A stretch of 62,936 nt of DNA from Treponema sp. (GCA_009777995.1 WRKT01000012.1:1-62936); one strand, 5' to 3'; shown: positions 46,162 to 56,084, counted from the first letter of the stretch. Translations and numbers: made by a program. Notes: a model not told the origin generated them from the letters alone.

Positions 46162-48300
46162 TTACTCCACCTTAAACTTTGAAACCTCCGCTACCAAGAG
46201 GCCAATATTTTCCCGGGTCTTGCTGCTAAGCTCGTTAACCTTGGTTACTGCCTCATTTATCTCGTCTGCACCGACAGCCATCTCGTTCATGCCCCCTGTT
46301 ATCTCCTGGGTAATCTTTTCAAGATTATTTCCCTCTTTGATAACTTCCTTTGAGCCTTCGAGCATCTCTTCCGATCCGCTTTTCACATGCCTTGTAATTT
46401 CGTTCACATTGCCGACACCTTCAAGTATCTGCTTGCTTCCGGTTCCTTGCTCCTCCATTGCGTTGCGGATATTCTCTTCCTGATCTGCAACGGTTTTTAC
46501 GCATGAATCAATCGATTCAAATCTGCTCATAACATGATCTGTTGAGACTGTTATTTTATCAATAGAACTTTTAATCTTTTTTAGCACAGTACTTATGGTC
46601 TTGGACTGTATGCTGGAGCTCTCTGCGAGCTTGCGAATTTCATCGGCAACGACTGCAAAGCCCTTTCCTGATTCGCCTGCATGGGCTGCTTCAATGGCGG
46701 CATTCATTGAAAGAAGGTTTGTCTGACTTGCAATACTCTGCATTACAGAGTTTATTTCCAAAAGACCTTCGGACTCACGGGCGATCTCCTGAATGTCGGT
46801 AGCAACCTCAATCATGTCAGTGCGGCCCACATCCGATGCGCTCATCAGCTCCTTTACATTGGAAGCATTTTTTGCAAGGGTCTGATTAACAGACTGGATA
46901 TTTGCGACCATTTCTTCAATGGCAGAAGAGGCTTGAGTAATATTGGAGCTTTGTTTTTCAACATGACCGTTTAACATATTTATATTATTTGTGATCTGCT
47001 CCATTGTGGCATTTGTCTCTGTGACACTTGCACTTTGGTTTATCACCCTGCTCTTTATACTCTGCACATTTGCTGTTATCTCGTTTATTGCAGAGGCGGT
47101 TTCAGTCATATTGCTTGCCAGCTCTGTACCAATTTCTGATAAGTTTGTCGACTGCTGTTTTATACTTATAATAAGGAGTTTTATCTTTTCAAGGGTTTGG
47201 TTAAAATAATGGGCAAGGTCTGCTATCTCATTTTTGGTGCTTACATTAATTCTGCGAGTAAGATCACCCTCTCCCTCTGAAATATCCTTTAAGGCCTGCA
47301 CAATTGTAACAATTGGTTTTGTAGAGCGTCGGACAATAAATGCAAGCAGGACTACGAGTACTATAATAATACCTGCTGCCAGAAGCACTGTTAATAAAAT
47401 TGTGCGATTAACCTCGGCAAACACCACTGATCTTTCAATGACTGAGACAACTACCCAATTTGCTCCCGGGATCCTGGCTGAACTTATGATCCGAACATTG
47501 TCCATTGTAAAAAAGTCATCGCTGTTTAAAATATGATTCCTGTATTGGATAAGGTTTTGGTCTTCAAAAAAATTAACATTCATTACCGCTTCAGTATTAT
47601 CATGGCTAATATAAAGACCTGAGCTGTTTAGGAGCCATGCATTAAGGCCTGAGGCTTCAGAAAATTCGGCAACTATACCTGTTAGAGAATCGACAGCGAT
47701 GTCCAGGTCGATGGTCCCAAGATCATTTTGGTAATTATCGTAAAGCACGGTTGAAAGAGATGTAGCCATTACACCAAGGGCCATAAGCATATAGGGATCG
47801 GAATAATTTACTTCACCCGGTCTTGACTTTGCACCGGTATACCAGGGTCTTGTTAATTGATCGAAATCGTTTCCAAAGTCCCATACAGGGCTTATCACAA
47901 AATAACCGCCTTCCAGGAAGGAGGGGATATTGTTCGCAACATGCATCTGGGCTACATCAGGCAAGCCTTCCCTAATTCGAGAGAGAAATCTGCGCAGATC
48001 ATCCTGAGGTATTGCTCGGGCGCTCAGAAAAGTTTCGCCTGTCTGTTCGTATAGGAGGGAAACACCTGCCGCGGAAGCAAACAGGGCTTCCTCATGAATT
48101 TTAAAAGTAAGTTCAAGGTTATCACGAATGGCTGAGACCTGATCTTTAATTTCTGCCTCGATTTGGCCCGTAGCAAGAGAGCGCATCTGCAGTACAAATA
48201 TAGTTGATATAGTCACGGTAAGAATAAGCATCCCGACGAGGAAAATGATACTCAACTCGGTACTGAAGGAACGTTTTGCCGATTTTGATACAGTTTTCAT
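46162..48300 (-). CDS. Methyl-accepting chemotaxis protein
   Basis: A 712-aa chemoreceptor. An N-terminal helix ([20 protein letters not shown]) anchors a periplasmic double-Cache sensor of about 270 residues ([20 protein letters not shown] is the typical dCache motif). A second helix ([16 protein letters not shown]) leads to HAMP and the signalling coiled coil, whose tip is [20 protein letters not shown] then EIRKLAE. AGGAG lies before the ATG. The dCache ligand is unknown; amino acids or carboxylates are common. It follows the MATE gene by 29 bp. Confidence 0.95.
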   Translation of the reverse strand: MKTVSKSAKRSFSTELSIIFLVGMLILTVTISTIFVLQMRSLATGQIEAEIKDQVSAIRDNLELTFKIHEEALFASAAGVSLLYEQTGETFLSARAIPQDDLRRFLSRIREGLPDVAQMHVANNIPSFLEGGYFVISPVWDFGNDFDQLTRPWYTGAKSRPGEVNYSDPYMLMALGVMATSLSTVLYDNYQNDLGTIDLDIAVDSLTGIVAEFSEASGLNAWLLNSSGLYISHDNTEAVMNVNFFEDQNLIQYRNHILNSDDFFTMDNVRIISSARIPGANWVVVSVIERSVVFAEVNRTILLTVLLAAGIIIVLVVLLAFIVRRSTKPIVTIVQALKDISEGEGDLTRRINVSTKNEIADLAHYFNQTLEKIKLLIISIKQQSTNLSEIGTELASNMTETASAINEITANVQSIKSRVINQSASVTETNATMEQITNNINMLNGHVEKQSSNITQASSAIEEMVANIQSVNQTLAKNASNVKELMSASDVGRTDMIEVATDIQEIARESEGLLEINSVMQSIASQTNLLSMNAAIEAAHAGESGKGFAVVADEIRKLAESSSIQSKTISTVLKKIKSSIDKITVSTDHVMSRFESIDSCVKTVADQEENIRNAMEEQGTGSKQILEGVGNVNEITRHVKSGSEEMLEGSKEVIKEGNNLEKITQEITGGMNEMAVGADEINEAVTKVNELSSKTRENIGLLVAEVSKFKVE

Positions 48301-48329
48301 TTTTTACTCCTTTTTTTATCATTTTTCTT

Positions 48330-49688
48330 TTATTCTGAATTAAACTTTACCGTAGCCACCTTTCCTACCCAAAGCCTCTTCTTATAATACACCCAACTGG
48401 CAAAGCTGCTAAAGCCCCATCCGATGGGAATTGACCAGGCGAGGGCTTCAGGACCCATGCCAAAGAAACCAACAAGACCGTAGGCAGAAGATGCACGGAT
48501 GGTCAGGCTGACTACAGGGAATACCATCGCAATTACCGCATCACCTGTGCCTCTAAAAAAGCCGTTGAAGGCAAAAAGGATTGCGAACAGGAAATAAAAT
48601 GAGACCATAATATTCAGGTATTCACTGCCTATGCGCAGGATTTCAGGGGTACCCGGATCACCTGTATTCAAAAAGAGTGACATTAGCGGACCACGGAATA
48701 CCATAAGAACTCCGGTCATGAAAACCGAGATAAGCACCATATATAACATTGCAATGTGAAGGCTTTTCTTTGCCCTGTCTTCATGTCCTGCACCCATGTT
48801 TTGCCCGACAAAGGTCGACAGGGCCATGCTAAGGTTTGCTGCGGGCATCATTGCAAATTGATCGATTCTTGACGCTGCGGTAATTCCTGCCATGGCAAGG
48901 GATCCAAAGGAGTTGATTAGGCGGGTAATGCTTAACTGGGCGAATGAGACAAGGGAGAGCTGTATTGCAGGGGGAATCCCGTACTTTAGGATGAGCTTAA
49001 AGAGTTCTATGTCAAATATCAGTTTCCTAACCTTTAATAGGGGTATTTTTCTATCGGCATACAGGAAACATAGAAGTGCTACAATGGACTGGGCAATGAT
49101 TGTGGCTATGGCAACCCCTGCTACCCCCATGCCAAGGACAACCACAAAAAACAGGTTTAGTCCCAGATTTAAGAACGTAGAAAAGATAAGGAAGTATAGG
49201 GGGCGGCGTGAGTCACCCAAGGCACGCATGTATGCGACATATATATTGTAAAAAATCGGGAAAACTATGCCTGACATCAATATGCGCATATAAAGTATCG
49301 CATCACTTAAAATATCTTCGTTTGTATTTAGAAGACGCAGAAGAGTCGGTGCAAGGGATACGCCAAGGATTGTTAGTATGACTGACATGCCAAGCATTGT
49401 TGTAATACTGACAGACATTGTGCGTTTTAATCTGTCGTATTGCTTTGCTCCGTAAAACTGTGAAATTACTACCGAAGCTCCTGTGGATAGACCAAATAGG
49501 GTAGAAAGGACAAACATTGTCATGGTCATGGAGATGCCGACTGCTGCCAATGCTTGGCCTCCGACAAAACGCCCCACTATTATCATGTCAGCTACGCTGT
49601 AAAATTGTTGAAAAATATTGCCTATAAGCATGGGGACGGAGAACAATAGCAGCTCTTTCCCGATTTTTCCCTTTGTAAAGTCTCTCAT
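48330..49688 (-). CDS. MATE-family multidrug/sodium antiporter
   Basis: A 452-aa transporter with 12 membrane helices in two similar halves. LLLFSVPMLIGNIFQQFYSV, IIVGRFVGGQALAAVGIS and VGQNMGAGHEDRAKKS are MATE signatures; the family exports drugs or metabolites in exchange for sodium or protons. It lies 24 bp after the RlmM-like gene. Substrate unknown. Confidence 0.92.
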   Translation of the reverse strand: MRDFTKGKIGKELLLFSVPMLIGNIFQQFYSVADMIIVGRFVGGQALAAVGISMTMTMFVLSTLFGLSTGASVVISQFYGAKQYDRLKRTMSVSITTMLGMSVILTILGVSLAPTLLRLLNTNEDILSDAILYMRILMSGIVFPIFYNIYVAYMRALGDSRRPLYFLIFSTFLNLGLNLFFVVVLGMGVAGVAIATIIAQSIVALLCFLYADRKIPLLKVRKLIFDIELFKLILKYGIPPAIQLSLVSFAQLSITRLINSFGSLAMAGITAASRIDQFAMMPAANLSMALSTFVGQNMGAGHEDRAKKSLHIAMLYMVLISVFMTGVLMVFRGPLMSLFLNTGDPGTPEILRIGSEYLNIMVSFYFLFAILFAFNGFFRGTGDAVIAMVFPVVSLTIRASSAYGLVGFFGMGPEALAWSIPIGWGFSSFASWVYYKKRLWVGKVATVKFNSE

Positions 49689-49712
49689 TAAGTCTTATAT
49701 CATCATATCCAA

Positions 49713-50639
49713 TTAAGAAACTTTAATCCAGCAGAGCTCGTGCTTATTATGATGGAGGTGGAGTACTGTAGAACCGGGGATTTCTGCGAAAAGCTTAGGT
49801 GTATCAAAGTCTGCTTCTCGTATATTGCTGTCATCCACACCGCCCTGCATCTTAATCGAGCAGATGAAGTTACTGCAAAGCCCTGATTCGAGCCATTTTT
49901 CTATCCATTTTAGGAGTCTTGGGGGATAACAGACAACATCGCAGAAGAGCCAGTCGATTCTGCCTATTTCATTGGGACTAAGAGTAAAGGCATCGTGCTT
50001 TAGAAAATTTACGCCCCTCATTGCTGCAATTTTCGGCTCGAGGGGGGCACGGTCGACAGCGATGACCTCGGCTCCAAGGTTCGAGAGCACCCAGCTCCAA
50101 CCCCCGGGGCTGCAACCTGCATCAAGGCATCTTTCTCCCGGCAAAGGCCACTTACGGGCGATGGTAAGGGCCTCCCAAAGTTTCAGGTATGCACGGCTTG
50201 GCGGTCCCTCCTTATCCTCTTCAAAGTCTATTATCCCCCCGGGGAAGGGACTTGAGCAGTTTGCAGATGCTAGAAGGGTATTTGCATCGAGAAGGGTATA
50301 GGCTCCCATTGGTACATCGGGAACTATACGAGGGAAGCTGTGTTTCTTTATTCGAAGAACGGGGAGTTTTGACTCGATTAGGCTTCCTCGCCTATATTGG
50401 GTAAAAAGATTGGGATGCCAATTTCGCCCAAGACTGCGCAGGGCCCTTGCAGCCTCATTTATAGAATCAAACTCGATTTTAACAGGGCTGAGCCATGTAT
50501 TCCTGTGCCAAAAAACTTTTTCCTTTGTTTCCGAATAAAATAGGGGACCAAAGCTCTCGAAGCCCTCACTAAGTTCTTTCTTTAAATGATCTTCAAAGCC
50601 GGGAATTGTCTCGAATATTCTGCCCGGTAATTTTTCCAT
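49713..50639 (-). CDS. RlmM-like ribosomal RNA 2'-O-methyltransferase
   Basis: A 308-aa protein with an N-terminal RNA-binding-like half and a C-terminal FtsJ-type SAM domain: CLDAGCSPGGWSWVLSNLG, VIAVDRAPLEP, RIDWLFCDVVCYPPRLLKWI and FICSIKMQGG, with the Lys-Asp-Lys-Glu residues expected for 2'-O-methylation. The layout resembles RlmM, which modifies C2498 of 23S rRNA, though shorter than the E. coli protein. ATG 50639 is used since an ORF extension to 50771 lies wholly in the radical SAM gene. Exact target is inference. Confidence 0.75.
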   Translation of the reverse strand: MEKLPGRIFETIPGFEDHLKKELSEGFESFGPLFYSETKEKVFWHRNTWLSPVKIEFDSINEAARALRSLGRNWHPNLFTQYRRGSLIESKLPVLRIKKHSFPRIVPDVPMGAYTLLDANTLLASANCSSPFPGGIIDFEEDKEGPPSRAYLKLWEALTIARKWPLPGERCLDAGCSPGGWSWVLSNLGAEVIAVDRAPLEPKIAAMRGVNFLKHDAFTLSPNEIGRIDWLFCDVVCYPPRLLKWIEKWLESGLCSNFICSIKMQGGVDDSNIREADFDTPKLFAEIPGSTVLHLHHNKHELCWIKVS

Positions 50640-50647
50640 TTTTTCAC

Positions 50648-51742
50648 TTAATTCCAAACAGGCACCTTCTTTCCGCAAGATGCGCAGATATACTTTCCTG
50701 TTTCCTTCTCGAGTAAGAGCCCCGATATATCTGCATAAAATCCCCTCCGGCTTATCAGGCAAGCACGGCAATTTTGGCAGAGAGTTTTATTATCACTTAT
50801 AATATTACCTGTATAAACGTATGGAAGTTTTTCATTCGCCCTTGCTGCAATGCCTTTTATGAAAGCAGCCTCTGTTGCAGGCCTATTCCATTCACTGTTC
50901 GGATGACAGGCGGATAGATGCCAGGGAATTGCAACTTCCGCCCGGTTTTTTCCCTTATGCAAGTCGGCAATGAAATCCCTGCACATGTCCAGTTCCGTCT
51001 TGCTGTCATTGAGGCCGGGGACTATCAGGGTCGTAATTTCAAGATGCACTCCCTCTTCAAGCGCGGCAGAAATAAAATCGCATACGGTATTTAAGTCTCC
51101 TCCAAGCACATTTTTATAAGTATCATTATTAAAGCATTTTAAATCGATATTCGCGGCATCTGTATATTTTAATATTTCCCTTGCAGGGGCATTATTTATA
51201 CAGCCGTTACTTACAAGGATATTTGCGACGCCCGCATTGCGAGCTTCTTTCATGCAATCCAACAGGAACTCGATATGAACAAGGGGCTCTGAGTAGGTAT
51301 ATGCAATGGCAGGCGCCCCCGGCATTTTTTGGGCGGCCTCAATAAGTTCGGCGGGGGAGTAGTACTTACCCTGAGTATTAGTGTTCCTTGAGATATGCCT
51401 ATTCTGGCAAAACGGGCAGTAAAGGTTACATCCTGTAAATCCTAAAGAAAGTATGCTCGTCCCGGGTCTAAAGTGATAAAGAGGTTTTTTTTCGATGGGG
51501 TCTACTGCAAGGCCCGTGATAAATCCGTAGAAGGGGATATCGGCCCTGTCGTCGGCCCTGTCGTCGGCCCTGCCGTCAGCAGCGCCGTCAGCAGCGCTGT
51601 CGGCTGCGCCGCTTGCATTAAATCTGACAAGGCATTTGCCTGCTCCTCCGGGGGGGAGGAGGCAATTATGCGGGCAAAGAGAGCAGAGGATTTTTCCGTC
51701 TTCTCGGGAAGAGAAAAACTTAGGCGCTCCCTCATTTCTCAA
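50648..51742 (-). CDS. AmmeMemoRadiSam-type radical SAM enzyme (AmrS-like)
   Basis: A 364-aa radical SAM protein related to pyruvate formate-lyase activases. The N-terminus has CSLCPHNCLLPPGGAGKCLV, the cluster motif is GCNLYCPFCQNRHIS, followed by AYTYSEPLVHIEFL, and the C-terminus has zinc-like CQNCRACL and CASCG. A 24-residue A/D/G/R insert (near 45-68), coded by a 12-bp tandem repeat, lies between the N-terminal and SAM domains. The AMMECR1 and Memo partners are not in the window. Start TTG 51742 overlaps the preceding gene by 11 bp. Confidence 0.8.
   Translation of the reverse strand: MRNEGAPKFFSSREDGKILCSLCPHNCLLPPGGAGKCLVRFNASGAADSAADGAADGRADDRADDRADIPFYGFITGLAVDPIEKKPLYHFRPGTSILSLGFTGCNLYCPFCQNRHISRNTNTQGKYYSPAELIEAAQKMPGAPAIAYTYSEPLVHIEFLLDCMKEARNAGVANILVSNGCINNAPAREILKYTDAANIDLKCFNNDTYKNVLGGDLNTVCDFISAALEEGVHLEITTLIVPGLNDSKTELDMCRDFIADLHKGKNRAEVAIPWHLSACHPNSEWNRPATEAAFIKGIAARANEKLPYVYTGNIISDNKTLCQNCRACLISRRGFYADISGLLLEKETGKYICASCGKKVPVWN
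51541..51612. repeat. Six 12-bp tandem units inside the AmrS-like gene
   Basis: On the plus strand, unit CGGCCCTGTCGT appears twice exactly, then CGGCCCTGCCGT, CAGCAGCGCCGT, CAGCAGCGCTGT and CGGCTGCGCCGC. The unit length is a multiple of three, so the frame is kept and each copy adds four residues (AADG, RADD). Confidence 0.85.
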
Positions 51743-52115
51743 AGCGTTCTCTTAGTTCCTTCCTTACTTCGATAAAGTCAAGGGAATCGTTCACTTCAAA
51801 GGGTTCAAGGAGCATGCCCCTTGCACCTCGGCGTATCCAAAGAATAACTAGGGGTATTCCCTCGCCCTTCTCGGTAACCGCCTTTGGGGCATCTTCAACG
51901 TAAATGACATCATCAAGTTTAAATTCCAAAACAGCGGGACTCTCGCCAAGGGGATCGTTTACAAGAATTAGCTTATTTTTATCAGTCGGGTGCTGCTGAG
52001 GGTAGCCCTTAAACTTCGTTCCGCCCTTTGGTGCATTCCCGATATATTTCATTATTTTATTTGCCGGCAGATATTCAAGATAACTGCCTGTGAAAGATAC
52101 TCCTGCAATGCCCAT
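51732..52115 (-). CDS. Hypothetical protein
   Basis: A 127-aa soluble protein, mostly beta by appearance (MGIAGVSFTGSYLEYLPANK, then KLILVNDPLGESPAVLEFKL and GIPLVILWIRRGARGMLLEP). No family recognised. ATG 52115, 6-7 nt after GGGGG, is preferred over ATG 52127. First gene of a minus-strand run that includes the radical SAM and RlmM-like genes; it may be an adaptor for one of them (inference). Divergent from iadA over 72 bp of A/T-rich DNA. Confidence 0.6.
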   Translation of the reverse strand: MGIAGVSFTGSYLEYLPANKIMKYIGNAPKGGTKFKGYPQQHPTDKNKLILVNDPLGESPAVLEFKLDDVIYVEDAPKAVTEKGEGIPLVILWIRRGARGMLLEPFEVNDSLDFIEVRKELRERFEK

Positions 52116-52187
52116 ATTATCCCCCATTATAATATACCTGTTAATATGATAATATTAGGAATAGAGTAAAAAATAAAGGGGGTAAAT

Positions 52188-53315
52188 TTGTTCATACTGA
52201 TAAAAAACGCAGATATTTATGCGCCTGAGCCTCTCGGGAAAAAAGATGTCCTATTGTCTTTTGATAGAATTATTAAAATTGATGATAGTCTGACTCTTGA
52301 CCTGAGCGGAATAGAAGTAATTGATGCTAAGGGTAAGTACCTCGTTCCCGGTTTTATCGATCAGCATGTCCATGTGACAGGCGGCGGAGGGGAGGGCGGT
52401 CTTCACTCAAGGACACCTGAACTCCTACTTAGCGATGCAATTGAAGCAGGTGTGACCACCCTTGTCGGCCTTCTTGGTACTGACAGCATTACTCGCAATG
52501 TGGAATCCCTTGTCGCAAAGACAAAGGCCCTTAATAACGAAGGAATTACAGCTTATTGCTTTACAAGCGCCTATCAGTATCCTCCGATTACCCTTACAGG
52601 CTCTGTGAGTAAGGATATTGTTTTTATAAGTGAAGTAATCGGATGCAAGCTTGCATATTCCGACCATAGGGGCTCCCATCCAACACGGGAAGAGCTTATT
52701 TGGCTTGTCTCGGAAGTCAGGAGGGCAGGTCTTGTCAGCGGTAAGCCGGGCCTATTACATATACATATCGGACCTGCACCTGAGGGAGTACTGCCCATAA
52801 TGGACATTGTAAAAAGCACAGACATTCCCATTAAGCATTTTCGCCCGACCCATATGAGCAGGCATCCGAAACAGGCTGCCGAGTTTACGCGTATGGGCGG
52901 TTATGCTGATTTTACTTCAGGAAAGAACCTGCCTGCAATGTTCGTCGAAGTGATGAAAGAGTCAGATGAGAAACTTCTAACCATAAGTTCAGATTCAAAC
53001 GGCAGTCTGCCTGTCTGGGATGAAAAGCAGGAAAATATTATCGGGATGGGCGTGGGTAAGATGACGAGTCTATACAATGCGGTTAGGGAGATGATTGTTA
53101 ACCATAATGTGCCGATAGAAAGAGCTCTTACCTTTATTACGAGTAATGTTGCAAAAGCCTTGGAGCTTTTCCCCCGAAAGGGCAGTTTAAGTCCCTCTTC
53201 TGATGCAGACCTTGTGCTCTTGGATGCCGATCTTAATATTGACACTGTTATAGCAAAGGGGAAAATAATGATGAGGGATAAAAAAATTATTGTAAAAGGA
53301 ATGTTTGAAAGTTGA
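52188..53315 (+). CDS. iadA: Beta-aspartyl-peptidase (isoaspartyl dipeptidase)
   Basis: A 375-aa amidohydrolase-fold metallopeptidase that splits isoaspartyl dipeptides formed by protein ageing. Metal ligands are visible as FIDQHVHVTGGGGEGG, AYSDHRGSHPT, HIHIG, FRPTHMSR and TISSDSNGSLP. The bridging Glu and specificity-giving GGGEGG/SYQYPP-type loops agree with IadA. The start is TTG 52188, 6-7 nt after GGGGGT. Its stop overlaps the TTG of nudC. Confidence 0.9.
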   Translation: MFILIKNADIYAPEPLGKKDVLLSFDRIIKIDDSLTLDLSGIEVIDAKGKYLVPGFIDQHVHVTGGGGEGGLHSRTPELLLSDAIEAGVTTLVGLLGTDSITRNVESLVAKTKALNNEGITAYCFTSAYQYPPITLTGSVSKDIVFISEVIGCKLAYSDHRGSHPTREELIWLVSEVRRAGLVSGKPGLLHIHIGPAPEGVLPIMDIVKSTDIPIKHFRPTHMSRHPKQAAEFTRMGGYADFTSGKNLPAMFVEVMKESDEKLLTISSDSNGSLPVWDEKQENIIGMGVGKMTSLYNAVREMIVNHNVPIERALTFITSNVAKALELFPRKGSLSPSSDADLVLLDADLNIDTVIAKGKIMMRDKKIIVKGMFES

Positions 53316-54118
53316 GTTATATATTTTATGATAATAATCTTATTGTAAGGGAAGACACCCCCGACAATCTAATCCGGGAGGGACTCTCGCCTGCCTTAAT
53401 GGACGAGGCCCTAAAGACTTTGAATGTGATAGACGTTTTTACGATCCCCGCTTTGGACGGGGGGCCCGGTATTAAGGCAATCACTCTGGGGGAAGGGGGA
53501 TTGCCTTCCGCGTGGAAGGCAATCCCCCTGCGTCAGACATTGCCGATTCTTTCGGGGGGCGGTATTATCGAAGGGAGGGGCTTGCCCGGGCGTATTTTGC
53601 GTGCTCATCACATAAGTATTTGGAGGCAGGATTCACGCTTCTGTGGGAGCTGCGGCACAGCGAACGAGGATGCACGGGAGGAAGATATTGCCCGTAAGTG
53701 TCCTAGTTGCGGGCGTCTTGAGTTTCCAAGAATTGCCCCCGCGGTTACTATCATTGTAAGAAATGATAAAGACGAGGCCCTGCTTGCACAGGGTACCGGG
53801 TTTGTGCCAAAGACTTACAGTCTTATTGCAGGCTTTAACGAGCCGGGTGAAAGTCTTGAAGACACTGTTATTAGGGAAGTTAAGGAAGAAGTCAATGTGG
53901 ATGTTGGAGACATACATTATATACGCTCACAGCCCTGGCCCTTCCCCTGCTCTCTGATGCTTGGCTTTACTGCCCGTTATAAGGGCGGAGAGCTAAAACC
54001 TGACGGAGTTGAAATTGCAGATGCCCGGTGGTTTTCAAGGGATGCCCTGCCGAATCTCCCGGGTAGCGCCTCTCTTTCCCGCCATTTAATTAATCTATGG
54101 CTGGAAAGGAAGCTTTAA
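53312..54118 (+). CDS. nudC: NAD+ diphosphatase NudC (RNA deNADding enzyme)
   Basis: A 268-aa Nudix hydrolase that splits NAD(H) and may remove NAD caps from RNA. Zinc cysteines CGSCG and CPSCGR, Nudix box GFNEPGESLEDTVIREVKEE, and the family-specific SQPWPFPCSLMLGF are present. Residues 62-72 (GGLPSAWKAIP) are encoded by a perfect 15-bp inverted repeat. TTG 53312 overlaps the iadA stop (TTGA). The gene converges on hflC with 14 bp between stops. Confidence 0.92.
   Translation: MSYIFYDNNLIVREDTPDNLIREGLSPALMDEALKTLNVIDVFTIPALDGGPGIKAITLGEGGLPSAWKAIPLRQTLPILSGGGIIEGRGLPGRILRAHHISIWRQDSRFCGSCGTANEDAREEDIARKCPSCGRLEFPRIAPAVTIIVRNDKDEALLAQGTGFVPKTYSLIAGFNEPGESLEDTVIREVKEEVNVDVGDIHYIRSQPWPFPCSLMLGFTARYKGGELKPDGVEIADARWFSRDALPNLPGSASLSRHLINLWLERKL
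53495..53528. repeat. Perfect 15-bp palindrome inside nudC
   Basis: Arms GGGGGATTGCCTTCC (53495-53509) and GGAAGGCAATCCCCC (53514-53528) with loop GCGT. The length keeps the nudC frame open. Confidence 0.9.
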
Positions 54119-54132
54119 ATCACTCTTAAATA

Positions 54133-55119
54133 TTATCTATTCCCTTGAGCCGAATATAGGAATCTGAAATAGTCAGGGTCTGTGGAAAGAGCCAAGTCGA
54201 ATCCCGGCATTGTCAGGCGATAAGATTCTATTGCGCGCCAGAACTCAAAGAAGGACCTGTCCCTGCTATAGGCTGTGGCATAGATCCTTGCAGCCTCTGC
54301 ATCTGCTGCTGCCATTATAGACTGGGCCTCCCTTTCGGCTGTGGACATTATTGTCATCCTATCCCTTTCCATCTGCCCAAGGATATTTGCCCTTCGGCCC
54401 TCTCCCTCTGATCTTATTGCCTGAGCTATCTGATTCCTCTCCCTTATCATCCTTGCATAAACACTCTCTGTAAGCTCATCGCTATAACGGATCTGCCTTG
54501 TTACAACGTCGATTAATTCGATGCCGTACTCGGGAACCATGCGCCTTGAGCGTGTAAGGATTTCTGATGACAGTTGCCTTCGGCCTCTGGATACTGGCTC
54601 AAGCGGGACATCACTGCCAATGGAAGCGGTAATCTGCTCCACATCAATATCAACAAGGCCCAGATCCTCGACATACTCCCTTTCAAGAATTATGTTTGAA
54701 TCGCGTACAGATTCATGGAAGTAATTTTCCGCAACAACGGTTCTGACTTCGGAGTTTATAATTTCTCCAAGTATATCATAGGCCCTGTTAATCGTACCAA
54801 TTGATTCATAGAAAACCTGCGGGTTTGCAATCCTCCACCTTGCAGTAACATCAACAATGATATACTGCCTTTCAAGGGTTGGAATTCCTCTCTGCTCTCC
54901 GTTCCATGCCATTATCCTTTTCGGATATCTTACAACTTCATCTATGAAGGGTACCTTTATATGAAGCCCTGCATTTGTTACAACATTAACAATTCTTCCG
55001 AACTGGACTACTACTGCCTGCTCCCCCTCGTTAATTACATATAAGGGGCCCATTACAAAGACTGCAATCGTAAGAACAATTAAAACAATGATGGTTGTTA
55101 AGGTTTTATTTTTTTTCAT
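54133..55119 (-). CDS. hflC: HflC, SPFH-domain membrane protease modulator
   Basis: A 328-aa membrane protein: one N-terminal helix (TIIVLIVLTIAVFVMGPLYV), then a SPFH/band-7 domain (INEGEQAVVVQFGRIVNVV, RWRIANPQVFYES) and a long helical region ending RAIESYRLTMPGFDLALST. With HflK it forms the cage that surrounds FtsH; ftsH is not in this window. ATG 55119 overlaps the hflK stop as TAATG; an upstream in-frame ATG at 55152 lies in hflK. Confidence 0.92.
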   Translation of the reverse strand: MKKNKTLTTIIVLIVLTIAVFVMGPLYVINEGEQAVVVQFGRIVNVVTNAGLHIKVPFIDEVVRYPKRIMAWNGEQRGIPTLERQYIIVDVTARWRIANPQVFYESIGTINRAYDILGEIINSEVRTVVAENYFHESVRDSNIILEREYVEDLGLVDIDVEQITASIGSDVPLEPVSRGRRQLSSEILTRSRRMVPEYGIELIDVVTRQIRYSDELTESVYARMIRERNQIAQAIRSEGEGRRANILGQMERDRMTIMSTAEREAQSIMAAADAEAARIYATAYSRDRSFFEFWRAIESYRLTMPGFDLALSTDPDYFRFLYSAQGNR

Positions 55120-56084
55120 TAACGGCCTCCCTGTGCGCCGCCTAAATCCCAAAAGGGCAGGAAGTTACTGAACCTGCGATCTATCAATGTAGCTCTATTA
55201 TCACCTGAAAAAACATCTTCAACCATTTCCATATAAAGCCTCTGCCTTGTAACTTCAGGTGCAAGGCGATACTCTTCAAAAACGGCATTAAAACGGGCAA
55301 TTTCACCATGGGCGCGATTAACCCTTTCTGTTGCATAACCTTCGGCAACCTGAAGCAGTCTGTCGGCTTCCCCCCTTGCGCGTGGTATTGATTCGTTATA
55401 GGCATGCATACCTTCGTTAATGAATCTGTTCATGTCCTGAATTGCCCTGTTCACATCATCAAATGCAGACTGAACGGTTCCGGGCGGGTCTGTGTTTTGT
55501 AGCTGAACTGCAATTACATTTATTCCAAGACCAAAGCTCCTGAAAGTTTCATTCATGTATTCAACACCTGCTGCCTGAATTGCATTTCTTTCATTACCCA
55601 TTATATCCATGATCGTGCGATCTCCGACAAGCATATTGATTACAGACTGCGATACATCCCTTATGGTTTCCCTTCTTTCCATCACATTGAAGGTCCATGC
55701 GACAGGATCAGTTATACGATACTGAATAATCCATCCAACTTCGATTATGTTTAGATCACCTGTGAGCATGGTTGACATTGCTGTATCACCTGCAAATCTC
55801 GGGGAAAGGCCCTGGGCAACAGTGCGAAAGCCGAATTGTTCGGTTTGTACTTCCCTGGTTCTTACTATATAGGCCCTGTCAATATTCAAGGGCAGTTTGA
55901 ACTGTAAACCCGGCCCTGTGGTTCTTTGATACCTTCCGAAACGGGTAATAACCGCCTCTTCAGCCTGATCTACTATGTAGATACTTGTCCCCAGAAGAAT
56001 AAGAACGGCAATTATTATAACCATTAAAGTAATAACTTTCGGGTTAAATAATTTACCTGCCTTCTTGGGCGTAAATTGGATCAT
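55119..56084 (-). CDS. hflK: HflK, SPFH-domain membrane protease modulator
   Basis: A 321-aa partner of HflC. Membrane helix VITLMVIIIAVLILLGTSIY, SPFH domain (VDQAEEAVITRFGRYQRTTG, GPGLQFKLPL) and helical part (VQLQNTDPPGTVQSAFDDVN, ARGEADRLLQVAEGYATERV) are standard for HflK. The N-terminus is short, without the glycine-rich stretch of the E. coli protein. ATG 56084 is 6 nt after GAGGAGG. The gene begins 35 nt past the tmRNA 3' end with no terminator between. Confidence 0.92.
   Translation of the reverse strand: MIQFTPKKAGKLFNPKVITLMVIIIAVLILLGTSIYIVDQAEEAVITRFGRYQRTTGPGLQFKLPLNIDRAYIVRTREVQTEQFGFRTVAQGLSPRFAGDTAMSTMLTGDLNIIEVGWIIQYRITDPVAWTFNVMERRETIRDVSQSVINMLVGDRTIMDIMGNERNAIQAAGVEYMNETFRSFGLGINVIAVQLQNTDPPGTVQSAFDDVNRAIQDMNRFINEGMHAYNESIPRARGEADRLLQVAEGYATERVNRAHGEIARFNAVFEEYRLAPEVTRQRLYMEMVEDVFSGDNRATLIDRRFSNFLPFWDLGGAQGGR

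Noticed and set aside
50640..50771. 44-residue extension of the RlmM-like protein
   Set aside because: Overlaps the radical SAM coding region; ATG 50639 follows that gene's stop directly and starts the family-like sequence.
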